IMG/VR virus record: IMGVR_UViG_3300042934_000108
Span: 1-25,771 of that record
DNA length: 25,771 bases
Direction: 5' to 3' (one strand)
Source of the DNA: a virus
Shown: positions 11,639 through 20,781 of the stretch, one piece after another
How the letters are laid out: each line of letters opens with the position of its first letter
How positions within the stretch are numbered: position 1 is the first letter of the stretch
Notes under the pieces: model-generated
Told to the model about the DNA's origin: nothing
The model's input: only the letters and a program-made list of their open reading frames with translations
Database searches by the model: none
Translations under genes and position numbers: made by a program

Positions 11639-14155
11639 CTATATCACATTAAGGGCTGTAATATTATTTCCGTATGACATCACGCCAAGGTCAATAAACC
11701 CGCATATATCAGAGCTTGTTTGCGGCGGGCTACCGACCCACAAGCAATTTTTACCAAGTTCTTTAGAGTAAGCCATCGTATTAATAAAAGTGATGATCAT
11801 ATCATTTCCGAGTCCATCACCGTGCCCTATATTTGCATCGGTCAGCGAGATAGCCCTACCCTGTTCTGAAATGATCCGACAATTATCAATAATGATCCTT
11901 TGGTTCGTAACCCCGCTTGCTTCGGCATTATGAGCGTAAAAGCACCCACCGTTGTACGTAGAGTCTTTATAAAAATCACAATTCCGGAAAATGAGCGTTT
12001 GATCCTGGTGCATTCCGATACCCACTGCGGGGGCTTGATAGCTTTTGAAGTCACAGTTTTCGAATATAGTTGTTCCCGGACCAACATAATCATAGTGCAC
12101 CGCATACGCGAATGTGGTAACTCCAGATAGCGTAGGGTTATCATCATGATTCGCGATAAAGGTCATATCCTTGAAGTACCCATTACCACTTAACGCAAGC
12201 GGAGCGTTGACGTAATCGCCACTTTTGTCGATGATGATACAGTCTTTCCGGTTCACTCCGATCAGAGAGATATTCGGGTTCTGCTTAAGATCAAGCTTCT
12301 CCTCATACGTACCAGGACGAATACTGATACTTGTACTGTCAAGCCCCTTTGCTTTCGCAGCATTAATGGCATCTCCTACAGCGCTATAGTTTCCACCGCC
12401 GCTTTTATCAACGATAAAATAATTATTGTCTACGGGTCCAGAGTTGAGCCCATAAATTAAAGATGCATCCATAAGATAGCTTTCAACATACGCATCATAC
12501 GCCTGCAATGAGCTGCCCTTATTTACTTGAAATGTGTTCAGTTGGCTATCCTGCACGGAATTCCTCATCCATACTGCCCCGGCTGGAATTACAAATGCTA
12601 CGCCCGTGCCGCCTGAAATTCCACTTACAAAAACGTTGTTGCTGTCATAGAAAGCGAGTTGTTCACCAAAAGTTCTGATGTACGTATCGCCAGGTGTTAC
12701 AGCAATAGCCGCCCCAGCGTTATATCCCGCCAATACAGCAATCACACCATTGTCTGAACGTACATAGCTTCCAGTAGTTACAGTAGCTTTATTAAAATGA
12801 TTGTTGGAAGTCACTCTATTTTGGAAAAAGTTCGTGCTCTCCGGCTTAACCGCTCCTTCTGATACTTTTTTAACAGGGTAGCTATAGAGCACATCTTTAA
12901 CGTTGACAATTGGAGTAACAGTGCCATCAATATATGAGTGTGCAAACTTGGAAAGTATTGAATCAAATTCGCTGACACTTGGTTCATAGCCTGCTCCAAA
13001 TATACTTGTAAGGTTAAATACTTCTACCCATTGCACCTCCATCACTTTTCCATTCCCTGTGGCAGAATCCGAATATCTATGGTCAACCAACAGTGTCAAG
13101 TTGTTAGTAAACGATGAGGTCACGGTGACAATATCTTTTATAATGTAAGTCGTTCCACTTACCGGAGAGGTCTGGAATTTTTGAGTCAGTACAGTTCCAC
13201 CCGTTCCATCCCGCAAAATAAAGTAAATGAAAGTGGAACTTGAGTTTGTCACTTTGAAACTACCACGAAAATATAGTTTAGAGCCCACTGCAGGCTTCAC
13301 GCCCACGTCCTTAATCGCGCGAACTGTAGGAGAAGATACACCTGTTACACTCAGTATGTTGCTTACCGCGCTTAAGGTGGCGCCGCTTCCGGTCCATCCG
13401 GTTGTTCCTGTCGAGAAGTCTCCATTCACAACAAGGTTCGTTGCAGGGAAATCGGTTATGTCTCCGTCAGCTACGTATAGCACACTTGCAGTCCACGCGC
13501 TTCCGTTCCAGTAGTACAAAAAACCATCAGCGCTAACGAGGTATACTCCTCCTGCACCTACTGGATATGCTGCCTGTAGATCCGTGAGCGTAGCAAATGC
13601 ACCGCTTGGTCTACCACTAGCCATTGCAGCTATCTGCGTATTAACATCGATGATGCTCGCCTTTGTTTGTACGATTTCGTTGGTTGCAATTAAGGCGGAT
13701 TGTTCCGCTTTCTCCGCCAACTGCGCATTAGTCTGAAGGAATTCTGTATCCACCCGATCCTTCAATGTGTCATATGTTGTGCCTGACACACTGACAGCCG
13801 CAGCCGCTGCCTGCGTTCCGTCTCCGCCCTCCACAATGACGTTATCGAGCGTGTCCTTTAATCCGTCCAACCCTTCTTTGATGTTTGTCGCCCCGACAAC
13901 AGCTCCGTCATACGTGACGTGCTCAGCAGCATGCGCGGCCGTAGACTCTTCGTGAGCCACTATTTCAACCTCCGCCGCCTCAATCCGCGTCCCGTGGTCG
14001 CTTACTGTAGCCTCCGCAGTTACGATCCGGCCTTCATGGTTGACTACTTGATTATTCACATTCGTAAGGCTGCGGTTGATTTTTGGATAGGCTTCATAGA
14101 GCTTATCCGGCTCATTGCCATTATCCGCGCCTTTAATCTGTTCGATACTTGCCAT
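11639..14155 (-). CDS. Tail spike/fibre with C-terminal pectinesterase-like beta-helix
   Basis: 838 residues from ATG 14155, chosen over earlier in-frame starts because GGGGTGAT suits it. The N-terminus (1-80) is a heptad-rich trimerisation segment (NHEGRIVTAEATVSDHGTRI). A segment about 245-385 (LVVNGDFSTGTTGW) looks like a CBM4/9-type jelly roll. From about 575 to the end comes a right-handed beta-helix: FIVDKSGGGNYSAVGDAINA, ISIRPGTYEEKLDLKQ, ISLIGVNRKDCIIID, then parallel coils (FENCDF, FRNCDF, IDNCRI). This pattern matches pectin methylesterase-like spike domains. It probably binds and perhaps degrades a host surface polysaccharide. Catalytic residues were not confirmed. Confidence 0.85.
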   Translation of the reverse strand: MASIEQIKGADNGNEPDKLYEAYPKINRSLTNVNNQVVNHEGRIVTAEATVSDHGTRIEAAEVEIVAHEESTAAHAAEHVTYDGAVVGATNIKEGLDGLKDTLDNVIVEGGDGTQAAAAAVSVSGTTYDTLKDRVDTEFLQTNAQLAEKAEQSALIATNEIVQTKASIIDVNTQIAAMASGRPSGAFATLTDLQAAYPVGAGGVYLVSADGFLYYWNGSAWTASVLYVADGDITDFPATNLVVNGDFSTGTTGWTGSGATLSAVSNILSVTGVSSPTVRAIKDVGVKPAVGSKLYFRGSFKVTNSSSTFIYFILRDGTGGTVLTQKFQTSPVSGTTYIIKDIVTVTSSFTNNLTLLVDHRYSDSATGNGKVMEVQWVEVFNLTSIFGAGYEPSVSEFDSILSKFAHSYIDGTVTPIVNVKDVLYSYPVKKVSEGAVKPESTNFFQNRVTSNNHFNKATVTTGSYVRSDNGVIAVLAGYNAGAAIAVTPGDTYIRTFGEQLAFYDSNNVFVSGISGGTGVAFVIPAGAVWMRNSVQDSQLNTFQVNKGSSLQAYDAYVESYLMDASLIYGLNSGPVDNNYFIVDKSGGGNYSAVGDAINAAKAKGLDSTSISIRPGTYEEKLDLKQNPNISLIGVNRKDCIIIDKSGDYVNAPLALSGNGYFKDMTFIANHDDNPTLSGVTTFAYAVHYDYVGPGTTIFENCDFKSYQAPAVGIGMHQDQTLIFRNCDFYKDSTYNGGCFYAHNAEASGVTNQRIIIDNCRIISEQGRAISLTDANIGHGDGLGNDMIITFINTMAYSKELGKNCLWVGSPPQTSSDICGFIDLGVMSYGNNITALNVI

Positions 14156-14160
14156 TACCA

Positions 14161-14967
14161 TCACCCCGCATATTTTGCTTTGAATTTGACTGACATATTG
14201 AAATTAAGTGATGTACCGCCTACGGTAACGGCGGATATGCCTGGCTGCAGCGTCCCAAACAGCGCATTCGTGTTCAGCAGAACGTTAGTGCTTCCGATCC
14301 ACGCCAGCCCGCGCTGGAAGTCCAGCACAAGCGTTCCGGACATCGCCGCTGAGTATGTGGTTACTACGCCTCCCACGGTCAGCGACAACGAGGAGAAGCT
14401 ACCCACTATCTCAATGACAGGTTTTACGTTTACCCAGCCGAAATTATCAATCGCCAGCGTGACCGGTCCTGTTACCGCGAAGTCATATGCCGCATCGACA
14501 GATAAGTCAGTATCCACAAGCACCGGAGCGTCTACGTTAATGTCATCGGACTCATATATGCTATAGGCGTGTGGATCAAATGCCATGAACGGCAGGGTGA
14601 ATGTACCTAACCCAGCTGCTCGGGTTGTTGGCAGTTGGCCGGAGTACCGCACCAAGAACTGCCGATCTGGTTGATTGGCATAGATCAGGGACATTGTTCG
14701 CGGCCTGCCGTCACTATCCACTAAATAAGCGGATAGCGCCGACACTCTCCGTTGTAACTGGAAGGCATTGCGCTCCATAAACGCACATTCCAGGGGCAAA
14801 GGTCGCGGCCCCATATCCGCCCCGAAATCGTAAGCCCCATGCATGTACGGCACCGTGTAAGACCTGTCTACTGTTGGCGCAAGGATGGGCCGCTGTGAGT
14901 CTCGAAGCGTTTGAAGCCCCAGCTCCTCCGGGCGCTTATCGCCCAAGTATGCAACTACTCCGCTCAA
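14161..14967 (-). CDS. Distal tail protein Dit (siphovirus tail component)
   Basis: 268 residues. The start appears to be TTG at 14967, with GGGGGTG six bases upstream and only three bases between it and the tape-measure stop; no ATG is near. The N-terminal belt-like domain shows PYMHGAYDFGADMGPRPLPLECAF, then AYLVDSDGRPRTM and FDPHAYSIYESDD, typical of Dit proteins that ring the tail tip. The C-terminal half is a beta-sandwich (VKPVIEIVGSFSSLSLTVGG and LVLDFQRGLAWIG). Gene order tape measure - Dit - spike - Tal supports the call. Confidence 0.85.
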   Translation of the reverse strand: MSGVVAYLGDKRPEELGLQTLRDSQRPILAPTVDRSYTVPYMHGAYDFGADMGPRPLPLECAFMERNAFQLQRRVSALSAYLVDSDGRPRTMSLIYANQPDRQFLVRYSGQLPTTRAAGLGTFTLPFMAFDPHAYSIYESDDINVDAPVLVDTDLSVDAAYDFAVTGPVTLAIDNFGWVNVKPVIEIVGSFSSLSLTVGGVVTTYSAAMSGTLVLDFQRGLAWIGSTNVLLNTNALFGTLQPGISAVTVGGTSLNFNMSVKFKAKYAG

Positions 14968-14970
14968 TGA

Positions 14971-17900
14971 TCACACCCCCGCCCCGCGTATAGCGTCAGT
15001 CACTTGACCGCCGAGCAATTGCCCCAGCACTGTCAAATCATTGTCGCTCCGCACAGTAAAATTAGCCCCCCGGAACATATCCGCGAAGCTGATGGTATTT
15101 GTTGTCTCTGATGCGCCTGCGGCCCCTGACGATGCAGCGACCGCTGGGAATGCCTCTGTCACGCTGCCACTAAGCCCCTGCATAGCTGCATTGACTTGTC
15201 TGGCACTGTCAGCAATCCCTTCGGCCATGCCAGCACCGACCATCATTCCGACCTGATCACGCATGACACGAGAAGGGGAATGAATGCCGAGCGCATCCTT
15301 CATTCCGTCCACAATGCCACCAGCAAATTCAGATATCTTGTCTTTGATCCAGCCGGTCATATTCTTGATTCCATCCCATAGGCCTTTTACGATGTTTTCG
15401 CCGATATCCAGCATGTCGCCGGGTAGTTCTGCGAAGAAATCAACAATCGTCTTGATCACTTTAGGAATCTCGGTTTCCGCCGTAGAGATGAGATCCGATC
15501 CCCATCCGGCGAACTCCGTGAACGCCTTGGCGAGCTCCGTTCCGAGTTTTCCCGCAAGTCCTGTGAAGAATCCGACAATGCTCGATATCAGCTTTGGAAC
15601 ATCAGTAACAATCCACGTTCCGACATTGATCCCCCACGTTTTGATTGCTCCGATTGCCTTGCCAAAAGACTCCGCTAAGTTTCCGGGGAGCTCCGAAAAG
15701 AAACCGCCAATCTTCGCAATGAGCTTCGGCACTTCTGCGATGATCCACTTCAGCGCATCTGCTCCCCATTGGATGAGCGTACCCAGCGCAAAGCCTAACG
15801 CGTATCCAATCTTTCCGGGGAGACCGCTGAAGAAGTTAAAGATGCTGGCAATGATCTTCGGCACTTCTGTTGTTACCCAGGAGATAGCGTCTGTTCCCCA
15901 CTTCTTCATGGCATTCCATGCGCCGGTGAAGAACTCAGACATCTTGCCTGGCAGTTGTTTGAATGTGTTGACGATAGATTCCCATACGCCATCAACCCAT
16001 GCTTTAAACTGCGGGTTAAGGTCGTACAGCAGTTTGAGTGCGCCTGCAATCGGGTTGGTCAACATCAGCAGCAGAGTATCCCAGTTGCCTTTGACCCAAT
16101 CCCACACGGCGATAAAGGCGTTCTTGACTGCCTCCCACGCACTCACCATGGCGTTGCGGAATCCTTCGTTTGTGTTCCACAGCACCACGAGAGCTGCAAT
16201 CAGACCGGCCACAGCGACAACCACAATCCCAATGGGGTTTGCTGCCATCGCGGCGTTCATGAGCCACTGCGCGACCGTAGCTCCTTCTGTAGCCGCCTTG
16301 AATAGCTTATATGCGTTGACAATACCTGTGACTGCCTGCACCGCCTTCATTGTGATCATTGCGGCCGCGATGCCCGCCAGCCCAGCTGCCACGTAGCTCC
16401 AGTTGTCGAGAATCCACTTGTTGCCTTCAATCGCGCCGGACATCATATCATCTAGTGGTTCCTTGGCTTCCGAAGCGCCCTCTTTGATGTTGTTTATCAT
16501 GCCATCATACTCGGCGTTAATCGCAGCGATCTGGCTATCTATGTCTGACTGAAGGTCAATCGCTGGTGCAGATCCGCCACCGCCAGACCCGCCACCACCG
16601 CCGCCAGAAGCTGCTTCCTTTGCCTTGTCTATTGCTTTTATCTGATCATCAATAGCTTTGCTTTGAGCCTTGAAGTTATCTTCCAGCGCTTTTTTATCGT
16701 TGTCATACATTTTCTTGTAGCTGTCGAACGCCTTCTGTTTCTCGGCTGTTTTCTTGTCTTCCGATTCCTTGAATGCTTCGAAAGTTTCTTGCAAGAGGGC
16801 CTTGTCATCTTCAAGAGACTGCTTTTTATTGTCCGCATCAGTCTTGACAGCTTCCTGTTTGCTCTGTATGTCCGCCTTGATTGCCGCTTCTTGGGCCTTG
16901 CGGGTATCCTCTACCCCTTTGATCTGATCTTCCAGCGTCTTTATCTGCTGCTTCCTGGCCTCTTCCTGTCTGGCGGTGTCCAATTCCTTCAAGTAATTGG
17001 CAAGCTCAGTCTCTGCCGCCGTTCTTGATTCTGTTGTGTCCGCCGCAGCTATCTTCCCTTGAAGATCTGCAATCTTCTCTTGCTCTTTGCGTGCCTTCTC
17101 TGCTGCTTTTGCAGCCAGGTCAGCGGATTCGATCCCTGCTTTTTGGGCATTGAGGCTTTCTATCGCCGCTGCCGCGTCAGCATCCACGATCTTGAGGCGG
17201 GCCAGGTACTCCGCATCTAACGCGGCGAGCTTTTCTTTCTCCGCCGCATCCAGAGCCTTCATTTCTTCGCTGATCGCATCAACGGCCGCATCCAGTTGCT
17301 CCTTACGCAGATCAACCGCAGCCTTACTCGTCTCTTTATACGCATCAAACTTTTCTTTCTCCGCCTCAAGCTCCGCATCCAGTTGTTCCATGGCGGCGTC
17401 TTTGCGTTCGGAGTACATTTCCTTCTGTTCGTTCAGCGCGTCTCGTTCATTGTCCAGTTCTTCAGTGCTGGCCGCTCCTGATGCCGCGACATAATCCTGT
17501 TTGGCTTTGGCCGCTGACCCAAGAGCTGCAATCCGAGCACTTTTCTCTTTCTGCAGTTCCGCAATCCGGGCCTGTGTTCCAGACTTTTCATCGCTTGTCA
17601 TTTGCTTTGATGCCGTGCTGTAACTCGCCGCTGTCGAACCGAAGATATTACCGATGGATACTGCGACATTAACCAGCGATGTTGCAACCTTGATAGCCTT
17701 GTCTACAATCCACTGTAGGCCGGAGACAATTGGCGAAAAGTCAATGTTTTTGATCATCCCCATCAAGCCGTTAATTGCTGGCATAATATTACTGCTCACT
17801 GGCATGGCGACTTTCGAGATCAGAGTCCGCTTGATGCCTTCCAGCGCTGACCCGATATCGTTGTATTGAACGTCATTCAGCTGCTTCAGGGTGTCTCCGG

Positions 17901-19200
17901 CCATATCTGCGCTATCATCGATGTCAGCGAGAGCCTTGATCGCCTCAGACCCAAGGTCTTCCCACATCGAGCCAAACAGAGCGACTCCGGCCGTGTTTTG
18001 GGCAATCGGGTCTTTCATTTCGCCGAGCCGTGTTACAACCTCATTAAAGGCCGCTGCTGAATCAGGCCCGCCTGCGGCAAATGTCTCAAATAACTTCGTG
18101 GCGTCAAGCCCCATATCTCCCAGCGCCGCCCGTGCATCGTCTGTGCCTTCGCGGGTAATGATCCCGAATTCCTTGACGGCATCCCCTACGGTTGCAATCT
18201 CGAACGCTCCGGAAGAGGCACCTTGGATTAGGGTGTCGGTAAATTCATTTGCATCCAGCCCCAGCTGCGCAAAGTGCGGCGCGAATTCGTTCATTACGTC
18301 CAGCAAGTCGCCGCTGGCATTAGCGCCCATTTGCGTGCCTTGAGCAATTAGGGTGTACGCCTCATCTGCGGAGATTCCAAAGTTATTCATCAAGGTATTG
18401 ACTGTTTTGATACTGTCCGCAACCTCGACCCCGAATACATCTCGCATGAGCAGGGCGTTTTCGGTTGCTCCCTTGAGCTCATCGCCGGTTAGTTTAGTGA
18501 CTTGATTGACGGCAGCCATGGAATTCGCGATATCATCTATGTCTTCGCCGAAGTTGTCAGCATATATAGCCTGTGCGACATCCCTGAATCCTTCCATCTC
18601 TGCAGCCGTGGCTCCGGTCTGTGTCTGCAGATGGTTCATTGCTTTATTGCTGTCATCGCCCATCTTAACCAAACTGACCACTGCGGCCGCAGCCGCCACG
18701 CCGATAGCAGCAATGCCGATAGCAACCTTTTTCGAAAGGTCGCCCGCCATCTCCTTCAGCTTTCCGCCCGCTTCTTCGGCTGAATTACCTAATTCGTCCG
18801 TGCTGTCTGCGGCATCGTCCGATCCGTTGCGCATGTTATCAAGGGACTGTGTGACGGTCCCCAACTCCCGCAGGTTGCGGTTGAGTGCTTCAGTCTGCTG
18901 ATTGATCTGAACCTGCAGTGCCTGGGCCGCACGGCTGTTCTCGCCCTGCTCCGCCGCTACTGCTTCGTACTGCGCCTGCAAGTTGGCCACTTTCTGCCGT
19001 TGGAGATCCGTGATGCTATTTAAGGCGGTGATCCGCTGCTCAAGACCTTCCTGGGATGAGCCCCAGTCATCCATGCCTGCAGCTGCCGCTCTGAATCCCG
19101 TGTCAATGATTTGAATTTGCCGGTTCAGCGCGGCTATGTTTGCTTTAAAGTCGGTGGTGTCCAAACTGACGCGCCCGCCGATGTCGTTTTCGTTTGCCAT
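14971..19200 (-). CDS. Phage tail tape measure protein
   Basis: 1409 residues, the longest gene in the window, directly after the tail chaperones, as in nearly all siphophages. The N-terminus has coiled coil, then a TP901-type core (about 195-420: MNHLQTQTGATAAEMEGFRD, GDAVKEFGIITREG, ALFGSMWEDLGSEAI). A long Ala/Glu/Lys coiled coil (about 540-865) is followed by a glycine-rich hinge near 868, hydrophobic segments at about 935-1017, and about four 44-50 residue repeats (1100-1280). The end has SPSRVMRDQVGMMVGAGMAEGI, a motif common at tape-measure C-termini. It sets tail length and aids DNA passage. GAGGTGATGAC precedes the ATG. Confidence 0.95.
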   Translation of the reverse strand: MANENDIGGRVSLDTTDFKANIAALNRQIQIIDTGFRAAAAGMDDWGSSQEGLEQRITALNSITDLQRQKVANLQAQYEAVAAEQGENSRAAQALQVQINQQTEALNRNLRELGTVTQSLDNMRNGSDDAADSTDELGNSAEEAGGKLKEMAGDLSKKVAIGIAAIGVAAAAAVVSLVKMGDDSNKAMNHLQTQTGATAAEMEGFRDVAQAIYADNFGEDIDDIANSMAAVNQVTKLTGDELKGATENALLMRDVFGVEVADSIKTVNTLMNNFGISADEAYTLIAQGTQMGANASGDLLDVMNEFAPHFAQLGLDANEFTDTLIQGASSGAFEIATVGDAVKEFGIITREGTDDARAALGDMGLDATKLFETFAAGGPDSAAAFNEVVTRLGEMKDPIAQNTAGVALFGSMWEDLGSEAIKALADIDDSADMAGDTLKQLNDVQYNDIGSALEGIKRTLISKVAMPVSSNIMPAINGLMGMIKNIDFSPIVSGLQWIVDKAIKVATSLVNVAVSIGNIFGSTAASYSTASKQMTSDEKSGTQARIAELQKEKSARIAALGSAAKAKQDYVAASGAASTEELDNERDALNEQKEMYSERKDAAMEQLDAELEAEKEKFDAYKETSKAAVDLRKEQLDAAVDAISEEMKALDAAEKEKLAALDAEYLARLKIVDADAAAAIESLNAQKAGIESADLAAKAAEKARKEQEKIADLQGKIAAADTTESRTAAETELANYLKELDTARQEEARKQQIKTLEDQIKGVEDTRKAQEAAIKADIQSKQEAVKTDADNKKQSLEDDKALLQETFEAFKESEDKKTAEKQKAFDSYKKMYDNDKKALEDNFKAQSKAIDDQIKAIDKAKEAASGGGGGGSGGGGSAPAIDLQSDIDSQIAAINAEYDGMINNIKEGASEAKEPLDDMMSGAIEGNKWILDNWSYVAAGLAGIAAAMITMKAVQAVTGIVNAYKLFKAATEGATVAQWLMNAAMAANPIGIVVVAVAGLIAALVVLWNTNEGFRNAMVSAWEAVKNAFIAVWDWVKGNWDTLLLMLTNPIAGALKLLYDLNPQFKAWVDGVWESIVNTFKQLPGKMSEFFTGAWNAMKKWGTDAISWVTTEVPKIIASIFNFFSGLPGKIGYALGFALGTLIQWGADALKWIIAEVPKLIAKIGGFFSELPGNLAESFGKAIGAIKTWGINVGTWIVTDVPKLISSIVGFFTGLAGKLGTELAKAFTEFAGWGSDLISTAETEIPKVIKTIVDFFAELPGDMLDIGENIVKGLWDGIKNMTGWIKDKISEFAGGIVDGMKDALGIHSPSRVMRDQVGMMVGAGMAEGIADSARQVNAAMQGLSGSVTEAFPAVAASSGAAGASETTNTISFADMFRGANFTVRSDNDLTVLGQLLGGQVTDAIRGAGV
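15370..15910 (-). repeat. 44-50 residue repeat inside the tape measure
   Basis: Four imperfect copies, mostly 132 bases apart, each reading roughly W-G-x4-x-W-x-x-x-E/D-V/I-P-K-x-I-x-x-I-x-x-F-F-x-x-L-P/A-G-K/N/D. The TGG codons lie near 15897, 15765, 15633 and 15501. It is a protein-level repeat; DNA identity is partial. Confidence 0.65.
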
Positions 19201-19222
19201 GTCATCACCTCGCTTTCAGGGC

Positions 19223-19246
19223 AAAATAAAAAGGCCTGTTGGCCCT
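19223..19246 (-). terminator. Intrinsic terminator between GT and tape measure
   Basis: Minus strand AGGGCC-AACA-GGCCTT (six pairs, one wobble) followed by TTTATTTT. Short stem, so partial termination is likely. Confidence 0.65.
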
Positions 19247-19251
19247 CGTGC

Positions 19252-19485
19252 TTATATCCATGATGGTGTTTGCGCAGCCCGGCGGTATTCCTTGCCGTTG
19301 ATCACCCTTGTATTCGGGTCTCCTTGGGTCATGTTGTACACAAAATCGATTAGCGTTTCGAGATTCGTGTCGTCAATATCCTTGAGCGACCACTTGAAGG
19401 ACTTCACCAGTTCTTTGTACAGCGAATTCAAGCTTTGTTCTGCGTCAATATCGGGCGAGCCTTGATCATGCCCGCCCGGTTTTAG
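19252..19485 (-). CDS. Tail assembly chaperone GT extension (made by -1 frameshift)
   Basis: 77-residue extension in the -1 frame relative to the upstream G gene, joined at A19491-C19485. It has no start codon of its own with a ribosome binding site at its 5' end. Translated: LKPGGHDQGSPDIDAEQSLN, then LIDFVYNMTQGDPNTRVING and KEYRRAAQTPSWI. The NGKxYRRAxQAPSW ending is typical of Firmicutes tail chaperone T-domains. The fused G-GT protein (19817 to 19252, about 188 residues) would bridge the tape measure and the major tail protein during assembly, as for lambda G/GT. Position just before the tape measure is diagnostic. Confidence 0.85.
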   Translation of the reverse strand, partial: LKPGGHDQGSPDIDAEQSLNSLYKELVKSFKWSLKDIDDTNLETLIDFVYNMTQGDPNTRVINGKEYRRAAQTPSWI

Positions 19486-19491
19486 TTTTTT
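19452..19491 (-). promoter_or_regulatory. -1 programmed ribosomal frameshift signal
   Basis: The canonical slippery heptamer A AAA AAC (19491-19485) is in phase with the G frame, whose stop TAA is the very next codon. After a six-base spacer there is a hairpin, CGGGCGGGC (19478-19470), loop ATGATCAAG, GCTCGCCCG (19460-19452): nine pairs with one G-T. Both elements of a classic -1 signal are present. Confidence 0.88.
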
Positions 19492-19817
19492 GTGATTACG
19501 CCGTTAATCCCGTTAGAAATTTTGTTCAGCTCGGCGTCAATCTCAGCATTGGAGAATTCTTTTTCCACTTCTTCCGCGCTGAATTGATTTTGATACACTT
19601 CACAAATGACAAATACTTTGCGGTCATGGATGCCTTCGGCGAATGCGAACAGTTCCTCCGCCTGATCCTCGTCAATATTGTCCTGGTCCATAGCCTTGAC
19701 TTTCTTCATCATGGCGAGTGCATCTTTCTGAATACCCATGACCTGTTTCGAAAGGAAACTCGAAATCTTTCCGGCTTGAAATGTTTTTCCTTTGATCTTA
19801 ATTTTCAATATTTGCAT
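19482..19817 (-). CDS. Tail assembly chaperone G
   Basis: 111 residues, charged and largely helical: MQILKIKIKGKTFQAGKISS, a lysine-rich helix (MKKVKAMDQDNIDEDQAEEL) and a C-terminal segment (AEIDAELNKISNGINGVITKN). It lies between the major tail protein and the tape measure, the invariant position of gene G-type chaperones. Normal termination gives G; slippage at the last codons gives G-GT. AAGGGGG lies about ten bases before the ATG. Confidence 0.85.
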   Translation of the reverse strand: MQILKIKIKGKTFQAGKISSFLSKQVMGIQKDALAMMKKVKAMDQDNIDEDQAEELFAFAEGIHDRKVFVICEVYQNQFSAEEVEKEFSNAEIDAELNKISNGINGVITKN

Positions 19818-19844
19818 AACGTGAATGCCCCCTTAAACAAATGT

Positions 19845-19865
19845 AAGGCGGGATCGCTCCCGCCT
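19845..19865 (-). terminator. Weak intrinsic terminator after the major tail protein
   Basis: Minus strand AGGCGGG-AGCGAT-CCCGCCT, a strong GC stem, but the tail (TACATTTGTTT) is interrupted, so partial termination is expected. Confidence 0.6.
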
Positions 19866-19872
19866 CCATGCC

Positions 19873-20775
19873 TTATGATCCAGTAGTGAAGTCCTTAGAC
19901 GTTGCCGCAAGCGCCTGGCCGTATATGTCAACCACGCCGCCGACAGCTACGATATGAGTTGTTGTCGCGGCCATAGTCGAGGCAGGCGTAAGCGTAAGCA
20001 CCTTATGCGCTGTGTCCCACGACTTAGTGACGTTGACGATGTCGCCTGCAGCATTGAGCAGTAGCACGGATTCAGACGCAATCTTGTTGTTGAATGTCAG
20101 TGCGATGACACCTGCGCGGCTGAATGCCGTAGCCCCATCGATAGGCAGGATACTGGACAGTGCGATTGCGCTCGGCGCACCAGCGGAGTCAGGCGTTTGT
20201 ACTTCCGAGAACCACCCGGTAGGATCAAACGCATCCTCGGTGGTATCGCCGGAAATCTTTTTGACCGGCTTCAGTTCGCCGCCGATTGTGAATTTCTTGG
20301 TCGTAGCGACCGCCGTATAGGTCAGCTGATACGTCCGGATATCTACATCGCCCGTCTTGGTAGCAGCTTCTTCAGCACCGCCAGAGAACGTGCCTTTAGC
20401 GTACCAGGTATACCGATGATCCGACCGTCCAACGTTCGCACGATAGCCCACCGCAACGTCCGGAGGGTTCGGCATGCCACTGTCCAGCATGCGGCCTGTG
20501 GTCTCATCGAAGTCTTTACCGAGGATCTCCGCAGCCAGCCTGCCGGGGATACCGGATACCGTGATCGTGAGAGTAGTGATGCCCTCGGAAACGTAGTTAT
20601 TGCCCGGCACGTTGTCGTAGTACGTTGGCGTGTTGCTCGTTTCAGCCTCTGCAGAAATCTCAGCAGCTGGCGCCAGATATTTCGGCGTGCCCGCCGTGTA
20701 AGAATCCTCAGTGTCTGTAACAATGGCATAGTGCAGACTGTCAACACCAACAAATTCTCCATATTTTTTGTCCAT
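19873..20775 (-). CDS. Major tail protein with C-terminal Ig-like domain
   Basis: 300 residues. The N-terminal about 195 residues fit the phi13-type major tail tube family: GVDSLHYAIVTDTEDSYTAG, PKYLAPAAEISAEAET, VSEGITTLTITVSGIP, then DVAVGYRANVGRSDHRYTWY and KTGDVDIRTYQLTYTAVA. Residues about 205-300 form a separate bacterial Ig-like (Big_5-type) domain: ALSSILPIDGATAFSRAGVI, ALTFNNKIASESVLL, ATTTHIVAVGGVVDIYGQAL. Such domains decorate tail surfaces and may bind cells weakly. GGAGGG lies upstream of the ATG. The gene follows the head-tail joining set and precedes the chaperones, as expected. Confidence 0.87.
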   Translation of the reverse strand: MDKKYGEFVGVDSLHYAIVTDTEDSYTAGTPKYLAPAAEISAEAETSNTPTYYDNVPGNNYVSEGITTLTITVSGIPGRLAAEILGKDFDETTGRMLDSGMPNPPDVAVGYRANVGRSDHRYTWYAKGTFSGGAEEAATKTGDVDIRTYQLTYTAVATTKKFTIGGELKPVKKISGDTTEDAFDPTGWFSEVQTPDSAGAPSAIALSSILPIDGATAFSRAGVIALTFNNKIASESVLLLNAAGDIVNVTKSWDTAHKVLTLTPASTMAATTTHIVAVGGVVDIYGQALAATSKDFTTGS

Positions 20776-20781
20776 TTTAGA

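Noticed and set aside
15284-16396. Plus-strand open frame of 370 codons
   Set aside because: Lies wholly opposite the tape-measure gene, is Ser/Pro-rich as expected of an antisense shadow, and has no ribosome binding site.
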